Origin: Yponomeuta sedellus
Taxonomy: Eukaryota > Arthropoda > Insecta > Lepidoptera > Yponomeutidae
Assembly: GCA_934045075.1 (NCBI GenBank)
Contig: OW203731.1
Coordinates: 11,261,198 to 11,325,197, forward strand
DNA: 64,000 nt
Direction: 5' to 3'
A program made the position numbers and the translations under genes. The notes below the pieces were generated by a model that made no database searches, had not been told where the DNA came from, and worked only from the letters and a program-made list of their open reading frames with translations. Shown piece after piece: positions 21,851 to 31,209 of this stretch (position 1 is its first letter; every line of letters begins with the position of its first letter).

Positions 21851-24800
21851 CTATAGTGCTTTTAGATTCAAGTCATGAATAAAACTGTAATGTTTAACAG
21901 AGGGCAATGGCTTTGTTAAAATATCTGCTATCATCTTATCAGTAGATAGGTACCTTACTGTTACATAATGGTTCTGAACAAACTCTTTGACAAAATGGTA
22001 TCTTAAATCTATATGTTTTGTTCTCTTATGACAGTATTCCTTTACCTCTAGGAGTTTTTGAGCACTTTGGTTATCATTAAATATTACAATTTTCATTTCT
22101 TTATTCAATAACTCCGATAAGAAATTCTTTATGAAACACAGATCTTTACAGACATCTCCTATTGCCAAATATTCGGCTTCGGTACTTGACAAGGCAACAC
22201 AGCGTTGTTTCCTAGACTCCCAATTAACTACATTTTTACCTAGTTTAACAACAAACCCTGTGTATGATTTTCTATTGTTTATATCATTTGCCCAATCTGC
22301 ATCGGCATAAGCAGTAATGTCTAAGTTATTACTTTTATAAAAATTCAAACCATGATTTATTGTTCCAGCCAAATAACGTAATATTCTTTTTGCTGCTAGC
22401 CAATGACTTTTATCAAAACTATTGCAGTATTGGCTCAACTGGGTGCATGCAAATGCGATATCAGGCCTTGTGCACACTGATAGATACATTAATGAACCTA
22501 TAAGTTGCCTATATTTATACTGATTATCATCAATTCTAGTCTCTGATTTTTGCAACTTATTATTTAACATCATAGGAGTCGAAATTGGTTTACATTCTGA
22601 CATTCCAAAACGTAACAACATTCTTTTTACATAGTTTGACTGGTCTAAAGTTAAAATACCTTTCTGTCTATCTCTGTCTATAGTTACATTCATGCCCAAA
22701 CAATTTTTCAATGATCCTAAGTGTTTGACATCAAACTCTTTCTGTAGTAAATTGAAAAATACATCAGTTGAACAGTTCGAGAAAATGTAAAAATCATCTA
22801 CATACAATGCAATGATTGTTAAGCCCTGTTCAGATTTCTTTACATAAACGCATGGTTCACACTTGCTCTGAATGTAACCATTCTTAGACAAAACTTCATT
22901 GACTTTCATGTTCCACATCCTGCTAGCTTGCTTTAAGCCATACAAACTCTTCTGTAATAAACATACTTTCATATTGTCATTAATAAAACCTAGAGGTTGC
23001 TCCATATAGATACATTCATTCAATTCTCCATTCAGAAGTGCAGTAGCAACATCTATGTGCTCTATATTCATGTCCAGCTCATTCGCCAAGCTAAACAGCA
23101 TTCTAATTGTACAATGACGAACTACAGGAGAAAAAGTATCAACATAATCAATACCCTCTTTTTGAGTATAGCCGCGAGCAACCAAGCGAGCTTTGTATCG
23201 ATCAAAATTACCTGAAGTATCGTGCTTGACCTTATAGACCCATTTACACTTTATTATATTCACATTTGATGGTCTATCTACCAATTTCCATACTTTATTC
23301 TCAATGAGTGACTGATATTCATTTTGCATTGCATTTTTCCAATCATCACTATTTGAACTACTTACAGCTTCCTCGTATGTCTCAGGCTCATCGTTTATAG
23401 AACTTTGCACAGACAAAGACAAATCAAAATCATTATACCTTTTTGGCATTACATTCCGAGTAGACCGCACGGAACGCTCACAGACGGTCACGGGAACCTC
23501 CGGACGAGTCGCAGCTGCTTCCTTCACCATTTCATTCCCTGAGGAATGCAGTCTGTCCTCTACAAGGACAGGCTCAGCAGGGGATAACTCACCCTCAATG
23601 CCACTGCAGTACTCGAAATCGCCATCTGAAGTTAGAGACGAATTTTTATTATAACTTACATCTTGAGTAGAAATATTATTCATGTCAAAATTAAAATTAT
23701 TATTCTCATTAATTATATTATCATTTGGAACATTGCCATTATCACAATTTATATTATTAGATTCTTTCAAATTCAATTCATTGTTGCTTTTTATGACATC
23801 AAACATAAGTGACTCATTCAATTGCACATTGGTATTACAATTGCAATTCGCAGTACCACTGCTAGACACATTCAATGTGTCAATATGTCTATAAAATGTA
23901 TGTTCAATAAATTCCACATTTCTAGATATAATAATCTTTTCAGGATTGGATGGCAACAACAATCTATATCCTTTAGAGGTCTCGCTATAACCCACAAAAA
24001 TGCACATAACGGATTTTGCATCCAATTTAGTCCGTTTAGGCTCAGGCAGCAATGAATAGGCAATGCAACCAAAAACACGAAGATGTCCAAGACTAATACT
24101 TCGTTGACACCATAATTCCTCTGGTAACTGGCCTGCTAAAGCAGCTGTAGGGCTCCTGTTTTTTAAATAAATTGCTGTCATTACAGCCTCACCCCAGAAA
24201 CGCTTGCAAAGACCAGCTTCCCTTAACATGCAACGTACCTTTTCCATAAGAGTCCTGTTAAGGCGCTCTGATACACCATTCTGCTGAGCACAATATGGCA
24301 CTGTGGTCTGATGAACTATACCCTCTTTCAATAAATAATTGGTGAACTTGACACTGCAGTACTCACCACCATTATCAGTACGTAGGCACTTAATAAACTT
24401 TCCTGTTTGCTTTTCTACCATGGATTTAAACTCAAGAAAACAAGTCATTACCTCTGATTTCTTCTTTAGCAAGTATCCAAATGATTTCCTTGTGTGGTCA
24501 TCGGTAAATGTGAGTAGATATCTCGCACCACTCCAGCTACATTCCTCCATAGGCCCGCAAACATCAGAGTGTATGATCTCAAGCGGCTGGCTGGCTCTTC
24601 TCGCTATGCCCTTTGGGTAGGCTTTGGCCACTTGCTTCCCCTCGAGACATGCAGTACATGCTTTAATTCCAGCTGTTTCCTGAAACATAAGATTATGCGC
24701 AGCCTTTTGCCGCAGAGAATACATACCCTTCAGCGATAAATGACCCAATCTCCTGTGCCATACTTCCACTGACACATCTTGTGTAGCAACCTGTGCACTC

Positions 24801-25984
24801 TGTGCCTCCTTCACTTTGTGTAGGAGTGCCGAAGAATGCTCACTTGTCTGTAATACAGACTGTACAGAGACATCACTCAACTTGTAAATCCCCTTACACA
24901 ACTTAGCAGACAAGACATAGTGACCTACTACTTTACACTTATCATAGATAAAACATCCATCCTTATTGAACAATACTGACATGCCCTTCTCAGCCATTCT
25001 ACTAACCGAAAGCAAATTACTGGACAACTGCGGAACATACATCACATCTTTTATCTTCCATGCAGATCTGTCATCAATGGACATACTTACATGACCTACA
25101 CCATCACTCTTCAAAGTTTCATTGTTAGCTATACAAACTGAATTATCACAGTGTTTTAAATCCTGAATATAGTCTTTATTATTGCACATATGAGAGGAAC
25201 AACCCGAATCAACGATCCAGTCCTTCGATGAAACTGCCATAAAGCTTGATGCGATGAGAGACTTTTCCTTTCCATTAGCTTGTTTTTGTTGTTGTTGCTG
25301 TCTCTTCCATTGAAAGCATCTGGCTTTTATATGGCCGGGCTTCTTACAAAAGTGACAAATGACCGTTCTTTTCTTCGTTACATAGGCCACATCACTTAAT
25401 TGGTCATTTGAGTTTTTTCTGAATTCTTCTTGCAGAAGACGGGTCCTCACCAGTTCTGTTGATAGTGTTTGACTTATGCACACAGTCTCCAGGCCTGACA
25501 CCAACGTATCAAAGTCAGATGGTAGTCCGCTGAGGAGCAATTCTGCTACCTCACCATCCTCAATTACTTTCCCGATGTCAGCGAGTTGCTGTACTAGTGT
25601 CATGATGTGATTGATGTATTCCGACATCCCTTTGAACTCCGAGTAGTCCGCATGATGAAGCTTTCTCATTAACACGACCCGACGGTACAGACCTTTGTCT
25701 TCGAAAATGGTAGCCAACTTGGTCCACGCCTCTTTGGCCGTCTTGCAGTCGTGCACATATTGGTAGCATGTAGGCTTTACCCCCAAACAAATCTTCGCCA
25801 GTGCACGGCTATCTCTGTTGCTGTCTACTTCTGCGTTACTTCCATTCACGCAGTCCCATAGCCCTTCAAACGTGAGGGACATTTTCATTGCAAACTTCCA
25901 TATGGTATAGTTTGCCACGCCATCCAATTTCTCTAAGTATAGAAGTTGCTGCACCTCCAACGATTGTCGCGTTAATCTGGCCAC
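21851..25984 (-). CDS. Copia-B gag-pol polyprotein (~1,377 aa, 5' frame break)
   Basis: The long frame encodes Copia gag (EKLDGVANYTIWKFAM), zinc knuckle CHFCKKPGHIKARC near residue 208, protease VDSGCSSHMC near 258, integrase (WHRRLGHL near 410, then the DDE set including RTDNGGEYC near 540 and NGVSERLNRT near 571), reverse transcriptase with LYVDDFYIF near 1,062, and RNase H with SSTEAEYLAIG near 1,270. The domains and order are complete for a Copia element. The first codon at 25,984 is GTG with a TGA directly upstream. The plausible true start is an ATG at 26,024 in another frame (MSVEQEALPTAG), which would need a frame change within about 60 bases. The element is therefore either newly inactivated or carries a consensus indel. 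Confidence 0.93.
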   Translation of the reverse strand: MARLTRQSLEVQQLLYLEKLDGVANYTIWKFAMKMSLTFEGLWDCVNGSNAEVDSNRDSRALAKICLGVKPTCYQYVHDCKTAKEAWTKLATIFEDKGLYRRVVLMRKLHHADYSEFKGMSEYINHIMTLVQQLADIGKVIEDGEVAELLLSGLPSDFDTLVSGLETVCISQTLSTELVRTRLLQEEFRKNSNDQLSDVAYVTKKRTVICHFCKKPGHIKARCFQWKRQQQQQKQANGKEKSLIASSFMAVSSKDWIVDSGCSSHMCNNKDYIQDLKHCDNSVCIANNETLKSDGVGHVSMSIDDRSAWKIKDVMYVPQLSSNLLSVSRMAEKGMSVLFNKDGCFIYDKCKVVGHYVLSAKLCKGIYKLSDVSVQSVLQTSEHSSALLHKVKEAQSAQVATQDVSVEVWHRRLGHLSLKGMYSLRQKAAHNLMFQETAGIKACTACLEGKQVAKAYPKGIARRASQPLEIIHSDVCGPMEECSWSGARYLLTFTDDHTRKSFGYLLKKKSEVMTCFLEFKSMVEKQTGKFIKCLRTDNGGEYCSVKFTNYLLKEGIVHQTTVPYCAQQNGVSERLNRTLMEKVRCMLREAGLCKRFWGEAVMTAIYLKNRSPTAALAGQLPEELWCQRSISLGHLRVFGCIAYSLLPEPKRTKLDAKSVMCIFVGYSETSKGYRLLLPSNPEKIIISRNVEFIEHTFYRHIDTLNVSSSGTANCNCNTNVQLNESLMFDVIKSNNELNLKESNNINCDNGNVPNDNIINENNNFNFDMNNISTQDVSYNKNSSLTSDGDFEYCSGIEGELSPAEPVLVEDRLHSSGNEMVKEAAATRPEVPVTVCERSVRSTRNVMPKRYNDFDLSLSVQSSINDEPETYEEAVSSSNSDDWKNAMQNEYQSLIENKVWKLVDRPSNVNIIKCKWVYKVKHDTSGNFDRYKARLVARGYTQKEGIDYVDTFSPVVRHCTIRMLFSLANELDMNIEHIDVATALLNGELNECIYMEQPLGFINDNMKVCLLQKSLYGLKQASRMWNMKVNEVLSKNGYIQSKCEPCVYVKKSEQGLTIIALYVDDFYIFSNCSTDVFFNLLQKEFDVKHLGSLKNCLGMNVTIDRDRQKGILTLDQSNYVKRMLLRFGMSECKPISTPMMLNNKLQKSETRIDDNQYKYRQLIGSLMYLSVCTRPDIAFACTQLSQYCNSFDKSHWLAAKRILRYLAGTINHGLNFYKSNNLDITAYADADWANDINNRKSYTGFVVKLGKNVVNWESRKQRCVALSSTEAEYLAIGDVCKDLCFIKNFLSELLNKEMKIVIFNDNQSAQKLLEVKEYCHKRTKHIDLRYHFVKEFVQNHYVTVRYLSTDKMIADILTKPLPSVKHYSFIHDLNLKAL

Positions 25985-26021
25985 TCACCCCAGCTGTTGG
26001 TAACGCCTCCTGTTCTACAGA

Positions 26022-26024
26022 CAT
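26022..26024 (-). other. Probable original Copia-B gag start codon
   Basis: ATG at 26,024-26,022, about 44 bases after the 5' LTR. It opens MSVEQEALPTAGVSGQINAT, which resembles the variable N-terminus of related Copia gags but stays in the wrong frame for the main polyprotein. This locates the frame break to roughly 25,925-25,985. Confidence 0.5.
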
Positions 26025-26046
26025 TGCAAATATTTGTATCTTCCAC

Positions 26047-26067
26047 TGGATGTCTGGGCCCATAACC
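26047..26067 (-). promoter_or_regulatory. Copia-B primer-binding site for initiator tRNA-Met half
   Basis: Immediately after the 5' LTR the element reads GGTTATGGGCCCAG. It is exactly complementary to the anticodon region of eukaryotic initiator tRNA-Met (CTGGGCCCATAACC). Drosophila copia is known to prime from a 5' half of this tRNA rather than its 3' CCA end. The same mechanism is inferred here. Confidence 0.85.
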
Positions 26068-26373
26068 TGATGAGCAGAGTGGGCCGGGTGGCAGTGGATT
26101 TGCGTCGGAAGATACAAATAAAACCACGGAGTGAAGGCAATGAGCAGCAATATAATGTTCACCATTAATGCTTACTATTGGATTTTACAATGGACAGATG
26201 CAATTAGATTTAATACAGTATTAGCAAAATATAGCAACCGCACTCGACGAGAGGGCACAGAGAAGAAGAAGTAAAAGAAACAATTGACAGACCACAGAAC
26301 CGATTGTTGTATGATCGTTCATAGAGTATGAGTACATTTAAAGGATGCGTACACATAATGTTCATAATTAACA
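26068..26373 (-). repeat. Copia-B 5' LTR
   Basis: 306 bp. Its U5 end (minus strand ...CCACTCTGCTCATCA) adjoins the initiator-tRNA primer site. AACCT at 26,374-26,378 is the right target duplication. Confidence 0.9.
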
Positions 26374-26378
26374 AACCT

Positions 26379-27971
26379 GAGGGTTGTGTACCCTGTCTTG
26401 AGGGGAAGCTGACAGCTCAGCCGTTTCCCAAAGGCAACACCGGAAGAGCAGACAAGCCGCTGGAACTCGTGCATTCTGACTTGTGCGGCCCGATGCAGGA
26501 GGATAGCTGGGGTGGTGCGAGATACTTCTTGTCATTTACTGATGACTATACGCGAAAGTCCTTTGGATACTTCTTAAGGAGTAAATCAGAGGTATTATCC
26601 AATTTTATTTGTTTTAAAGCAGAAGTCGAAAAGCAAACTGATTACAAGATAAAGCGTCTCCGAACAGACAATGGTGGAGAATTTGTTAATGAACAGTTTG
26701 CTTCTTTTCTTAGGAAGGAAGGTATAATCCATCAGACCACTGTTCCGTATTGTCCAGAGCAAAATGGCGTTGCAGAGCGGCTTAACAGAACGCTCATGGA
26801 TAAGGCGAGATGCATGCTGATGGAATCTGGGTTGTGTAGAAGGTATTGGGCAGAAGCAGTGGCCACTGCAGTTTATTTAAAGAATCGATCGCCTACTGCA
26901 TCCCTAGGGGGACAGATTCCAGAGGAGGTTTGGACCGGTAATAAGGTGGAACTTGGTCACCTCCGTGTATTCGGTTGCATTGCCTATGCTCTGGTGCCAC
27001 CTCAAAAGCGTCGGAAATTGGATCCTAAAAGTAAAAAGTATATCTTTGTGGGATACAGTGAGACTGTGAAGGGATATCGTTTGGCTGATTCCCTGAATCC
27101 TAAGAAAGTTTTGTTAGCCCGGAATGTAACATTTTTAGAGAGAACATTTTATAAAGACAGACCTGAAACTAACTGTGATATTAGTGATAATATTATTTTG
27201 ATGAATGATAGTAATCAATTTAATAATAATATGAATTTATATGAATTGAATGTGAATGAGAGTAACATTTCAGACAATATTTGTAATGATGATAGTATGG
27301 AATCGAATAATAAAATGAATAATTTATCAATTTCAGATGAAGATTTCCGTACAGGGAGCGACCACGAGTCAAGTGACGCAGAGCCATCTGCGCTTGGCGA
27401 GTGCGTGACGTCACTGTCGCCGTGCGAGAGCTCAGTTGGAGGGGAAGATGTACCGCGCGCCGAGGTAGAGTTACCTGCCGCTACTAGTACCCGTCCTGTG
27501 CGTACTACTCGCTCTGTGATGCCTAAAAGGTATGATGACTATGATATATCTATGATGGTCCAGAATCATGATGAACCACTGTCCTACAATGAGGCCATGA
27601 GCTCGCTAGATGCCAAGGAATGGCAATCTGCTATGAAGTGTGAGTATGCCGCCTTAATTTCAAATGGCACATGGAAATTAATTGATAGACCAAAAGGGGG
27701 GGTAACATAATTAAATGTAAATGGGTCTTCAAGAAGAAGTTTGATGCTTCTGGGAATTTCGAAAGGTTTAAGGCGCGTTTAGTCGCGAGGGGTTTTAGTC
27801 AGAAGCCAGGAATTGATTATAGTGAAACTTTTTCCCCTGTCGTACGACACTCCACTATGCGAATATTGTTTTCAATAGCAAATGAGGATATACAAAAAGG
27901 ACTGATAATGATTTTGTAATCATAGCCCTATATGTAGATGATTTTTATTTATTCTTTACAAAAAAAAAATA
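26379..27971 (+). pseudogene. Copia-A integrase and reverse transcriptase (broken)
   Basis: After the AACCT duplication the Copia-A frame continues with the integrase: CVPCLEGKLTAQPFPKG, DLCGPM, RTDNGGEFVNE and NGVAERLNRT. A variable Asn/Asp-rich linker follows, then the RT start (MPKRYDDYDIS...[10 protein letters not shown]). The frame breaks in a run of seven Gs at about 27,695-27,705. The RT then resumes in another frame ([16 protein letters not shown]... [11 protein letters not shown]). It jumps from FSIANED to ALYVDDFYLF near 27,885-27,945, showing loss of an RT segment. The YVDD region itself is followed by a stop at about 27,970. Confidence 0.9.
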
Positions 27972-28708
27972 GCCCAAGTAAAGATAAATTGTTAAAATTA
28001 TTGCAAAGAGATTTTGATGTTAAAAATTTAGGAACATTGAAAAGTTGTTTGGGCATTAATGTAATTCGGGATAAATCCAAGGGCATTCTTAAGTTAAATC
28101 AGTCCGAGTATATTAAGAGAATATTAGTGCGCTTTGGTATGTCGGATTGTAAACATGTTTCTACTCCTATGTCTGTAGGAAGTAAGTTATGTAAACCTAG
28201 TGTTGTGTTGAACGATGATGTGTATAACTACAGGCAACTACTGGGTAGTCTTAAGTATTTAAGCGTATGTACAAGGCCCGACATCTCGTATGCTTGCAGT
28301 CAATTAAGCCAATTTAGTAGTGGGTTTGATTTGAGTCATTGGCAAGCAGCTAAGCGCATCTTGCGTTATCTGGCAGGCACAATTGATTATTCTTTATATG
28401 TAATAAAGTCTGATGGATTGAATTTGTCTGCTTACACTGACGCGGACTGGGGAAATGACTCTACCTTAGATATAACTGTGATGAACGACAATCAAAGCGC
28501 ACATAAGTTACTAGAGGCTCGTGAATACTGTCACAAGAGGACCAAGCACATCGACATTTGTTATCATTATGTTAAGGATTTGATAAGAAATAACTGTATT
28601 AACATTGAGTATTTACAGACTGAAATGATGATTGCTGATGTGCTTACTAAACCTTTAAGCTCTATCAAACATAAAGAGTTTGTAAATAAACTGAATGTGA
28701 TGTTATGA
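27972..28708 (+). pseudogene. Copia-A RT end and RNase H (deleted)
   Basis: The frame (open from about 27,938 to a stop at 28,708) encodes the Copia RT tail (LGTLKSCLGINV, SEYIKRILVRFGMSDCKHV, CTRPDISYACSQLS) and part of RNase H (AYTDADWGND). The text then jumps to VMNDNQSAHKLLEAREYC, so the STEAEY-containing middle of RNase H has been deleted. It ends EMMIADVLTKPL, the usual Copia terminus, about 136 bp before the 3' LTR at 28,845. Confidence 0.88.
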
Positions 28709-28844
28709 AACTTGTAATGTTGTATAGTGTAGCATGTTGTGTGTAGTATTTGATACATGTAGAATCAGTTTGATAGAGTCTTGTTATTTTGTTTGCAGTG
28801 TTTATTATATGATTAAATATTGCATTTATTGGCATAAGGGGAAG

Positions 28845-29175
28845 TATTAGAGAGACTTTATTTTGTCTCATGTATGCGCATTTAATGCAATAATATAAAC
28901 TTGATATGGCAATCTTTTTTTGGTTTGACGTTTCCGTTTGTTGAGTGTAGCAACACTCTCTCTCTCTCTTTAAAATTTCTCCCCGGGCATGCATGGCTGT
29001 CCCTAGTTATTTTAAGTTAATTCATATTTGACGATGTAATATGTCCATATATTCTGAGTAATATAGTGTGAAGTATCTACAGGATTCCCGTCTTTGTTTT
29101 ATTGAAGAGCCAGATCCCATCAACCAGATTTATACCACTTCACGTCTACCAGGTTACCCCACCGCTGCGCTTACA
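28845..29175 (+). repeat. Copia-A 3' LTR
   Basis: 331 bp, preceded by the polypurine tract AAGGGGAAG and followed by the TAGTT duplication (29,176-29,180). It matches 12,234-12,541 with a small number of substitutions and one extra segment. Confidence 0.9.
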
Positions 29176-29180
29176 TAGTT

Positions 29181-29480
29181 TACGTATACTTAGTCAACGT
29201 ATAGTCAAAGAATGGAGAGTGAAAATGAAAATGGGAAAATTATTTTATAAATTATAAATTTAATCATTACTTTAATTGTTACAATAATTACACTTACATA
29301 TTATATTACCAAAAGCAAGTAGGTATTATCCTTTGTGTTTGTTGTTACAAAGTTTTTCGCGACAATGTTTGTCGGTCCGATGTCAATGTTTGTCGACCTT
29401 GTGGATTCTGTGGAAAGTCAAACGCCACAACGACAAACGCCACAACGTTTGTCGCTACATCGTCATTCGAAACTACGTAC
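29181..29480. mobile_element. Right half of the foldback TIR element split by Copia-A
   Basis: The right terminus CGTCATTCGAAACTACGTAC (to 29,480) is the inverted counterpart of 11,936-11,955. The interior again has GACAATGTTTGTCGG-type motifs, complementary to those in the left half, so most of the element can fold on itself. It ends about 290 bp downstream of the ATAD5 stop codon. Confidence 0.7.
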
Positions 29481-29769
29481 CGGACCCTGTCAAAGTAAAT
29501 CTTACACGACTCATAGCTGTCGAAGGCCTCTCACGCATTGAACAAAACTTAATTAATTATAGTGTACGAATTAATCAATGAACAATCAAAATACATTCTA
29601 AAGCTATACTAAACCGAATTAGGTATTCAAAACTAACAATAGATTAAAGGCGAACTTGATTGATAGAACTATCCTAAGTACCCAATTCATAAACATGTAT
29701 TTACAATCCTAAGGTAGTTATAAAACCTACTACTGAGCTGTTATTTACGTCAATTTACTATTATTACTA

Positions 29770-30028
29770 TCACTGACCTTCGTCCACGGGCGATAAGCTG
29801 TCGCATAATTTATCAAAAATGCTCTTGTTTATTACCATTGAAGACTTCAAATAGTGTGTAAACCTATTGTGCCTCTTGGAGTTTCTGTCTGTCTTCGCTT
29901 TCTCTGTGCGACAAATGCCCCGGCAGGTTGACCAGTAGTCCAACGCCAGTGCTTGTCTGTCCAATACAGAACTTGGGTTGATGGCGTTAGTCAACGCATC
30001 ATGTCTGATTACGATTTTATTTCGCCGC
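29770..30028 (-). CDS. ATAD5: ATAD5/Elg1 homolog, C-terminal exon
   Basis: This is the last exon of the PCNA-unloading ATPase gene. An acceptor ATTCCAG|G at 30,029/30,028 is followed by codons reading RRNKIVIRHDAL, LDYWSTCRGICRTEKAKTDR and RHNRFTHYLKSS, ending DEGQ-stop at 29,770. The segment DYxxxxRxICRxE followed by R(R)FxHYL is the conserved C-terminal tail of ATAD5/Elg1 proteins. The splice phase (2) fits the donor at 31,209 exactly, giving GEQ-R-RRNK. No obvious AATAAA was noticed directly downstream; the foldback TIR element starts about 290 bp beyond the stop. Confidence 0.8.
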
Positions 30029-30190
30029 CTGGAATCCAATTCAAAACATGAGGTTAATTAAAGATATGGATTCTATAGTCTGAATTAATCACCTGCCGGT
30101 CTCAGTAATTTTGTTCAAATAGTGTGGCAAATACGTAAATGTAACAATAAGTAATCTACTCGTCTACCCCCGACGTGAATATTGTGATGT

Positions 30191-30390
30191 TTTAAAAACC
30201 TATTTAGAGGCTAAAAATTCCGTCCATGCCGGGACTCGAATCCACGACCTCTGGCTAACCGTACCAGCGCTCTCCCAACTGAGATAATAGGCAAGTGCTC
30301 AGTGGGAGGGCGCTGGTACGGTTAGCCAGAGGTCGCGGGTTCGAGTCCCGGCATGGACGGAATTTTTAGCCTCTAAATGGGGTTTTAAAA
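30191..30390. repeat. SINE inverted pair in the ATAD5 intron
   Basis: The left arm (TTTAAAAACCTATTTAGAGG onward, to about 30,282) and right arm (about 30,301-30,390) are complementary tRNA-like SINE segments with less than 20 bp between them. It has the same SINE family and head-to-head arrangement as 9,341-9,450 and 11,069-11,437. Confidence 0.8.
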
Positions 30391-30930
30391 GTGTCCTCAG
30401 CAAGGGTTAGTGCAACAATAAAAGAATATCTATAATTCTATAATCAGCCCACATAAACCCAGATGATGTGGCCTAACTATCCAAAAAAGAATATAATATT
30501 GTGATATTACAGGACATTTATGAGCATTTGTACAACTTGGTACAATTGTGCATTAGTACAATTTAACGAAAATAGAATTAACGAAGACTGCTATCCGAGG
30601 GTCCATCACATTCCAGCAGAGCAGAATCATTTAGTCCTGAAAGTATAATTCCTTAAAAACTTCTTGACTTTCGACTGCCGAACGGCAAATGCTCGAAATT
30701 AAATTAATATGCAAAAGTCCATGCTCAAGCCAGCAACTGAAGCGACAAGTCTTGGAATAAAAGACATGATGAAAATCCGTTTTTCTAGCTCCTAGTCGCA
30801 GTTCAAGGATATTCGATCTGATGATGACAAAAGTAGTATACATGACACTGCCAGAACATCAATTCCATAGGTGGAAGAATCGAAATTGCTGGACATTTTT
30901 GTGCAAGCGGGCGCCAGCAGTGATCGTGAT

Positions 30931-31099
30931 GCAGATATCTCGTGTATTGACACGAGATATCTGCTGAGCTATATAAATGACATGAGCTGAATACGTGCTT
31001 GGGCAGACACGAAGATGCGAGTCTTCGTGTCTGCTCAAGCACATTTTACTGCTGGCCGGACCTCCTAGAGAAGGACTGCTGGGTTTTCGCAGTCCTTCT
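30931..31099. repeat. Cluster of three perfect or near-perfect stem-loops
   Basis: Stem 1: GCAGATATCTCGTG (30,931-30,944) pairs with 30,951-30,964 around a 6-nt loop. Stem 2: 30,995-31,015 pairs with 31,022-31,042 over 21 bp with one G-T pair and a 6-nt loop. Stem 3: AGAAGGACTGC (31,069-31,079) pairs with 31,089-31,099. They lie within 170 bp, close to the ATAD5 splice donor. Function unknown. Confidence 0.7.
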
Positions 31100-31209
31100 T
31101 TAAGCGTGAGATCGAGTTCCTCACAAAAGAAGACTGCTATAATCGAGCTTTCATTTGAAACGGGCTGATGATTGAAAAAAGGGAAAGCAGGTACTATATT
31201 TTTACAAAC

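Larger units (their letters stand above)
18530..26373 (-). mobile_element. Copia-B LTR retrotransposon inserted in Copia-A
   Basis: LTRs at 18,530-18,836 and 26,068-26,373 are about 98-99% identical (two substitutions in one cluster plus a small A-run difference). AACCT flanks the element at 18,525-18,529 and 26,374-26,378. The primer site GGTTATGGGCCCAG abuts the 5' LTR, and GAGGGGAAG precedes the 3' LTR. Between the pol stop (21,851) and the 3' LTR lie nearly 3 kb, much more than the ~136 bp in Copia-A. Part of this appears to be a foreign segment bounded by inverted repeats (19,001-21,375). Gag protein similarity shows Copia-B belongs to the same lineage as its host. Confidence 0.93.
12234..29175 (+). 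mobile_element. Copia-A LTR retrotransposon, split by two later insertions
   Basis: The 5' LTR (12,234-12,541) and 3' LTR (28,845-29,175) flank a degraded Copia polyprotein. TAGTT occurs immediately outside both ends (12,229-12,233 and 29,176-29,180). A polypurine tract AAGGGGAAG precedes the 3' LTR, and a primer site GGTTATGTGTCCCAG follows the 5' LTR. Subtracting the nested Gypsy-Mag and Copia-B leaves about 4.6 kb, a normal Copia length. The coding frame has a stop, frameshifts and at least two internal deletions, so the element is dead. Its LTRs differ by indels, so it is older than the elements inside it. Confidence 0.93.
30029..31209 (-). other. ATAD5 intron
   Basis: The donor AG|GTTTGT at 31,210/31,209 is non-consensus but in phase. 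The acceptor TTGGATTCCAG lies at 30,029-30,039. The 1,181-bp intron holds a SINE inverted pair (30,191-30,390) and three short stem-loops (30,931-31,099), both able to form double-stranded RNA in the pre-mRNA. Confidence 0.7.

Noticed and set aside
26328..26378. N-terminus of the 460-aa ORF at 26,328
   Set aside because: Residues before 26,379 are Copia-B LTR plus target duplication; the true coding part is the Copia-A continuation.
30995..31042. microRNA precursor
   Set aside because: The stem is 21 bp with a 6-nt loop and no lower stem, shorter than known insect precursors; no small-RNA evidence can be seen from sequence.
31157..31180. Hammerhead ribozyme (CTGATGA present near 31,167)
   Set aside because: The second conserved core strand (GAAA with proper stems) is not in the right place.
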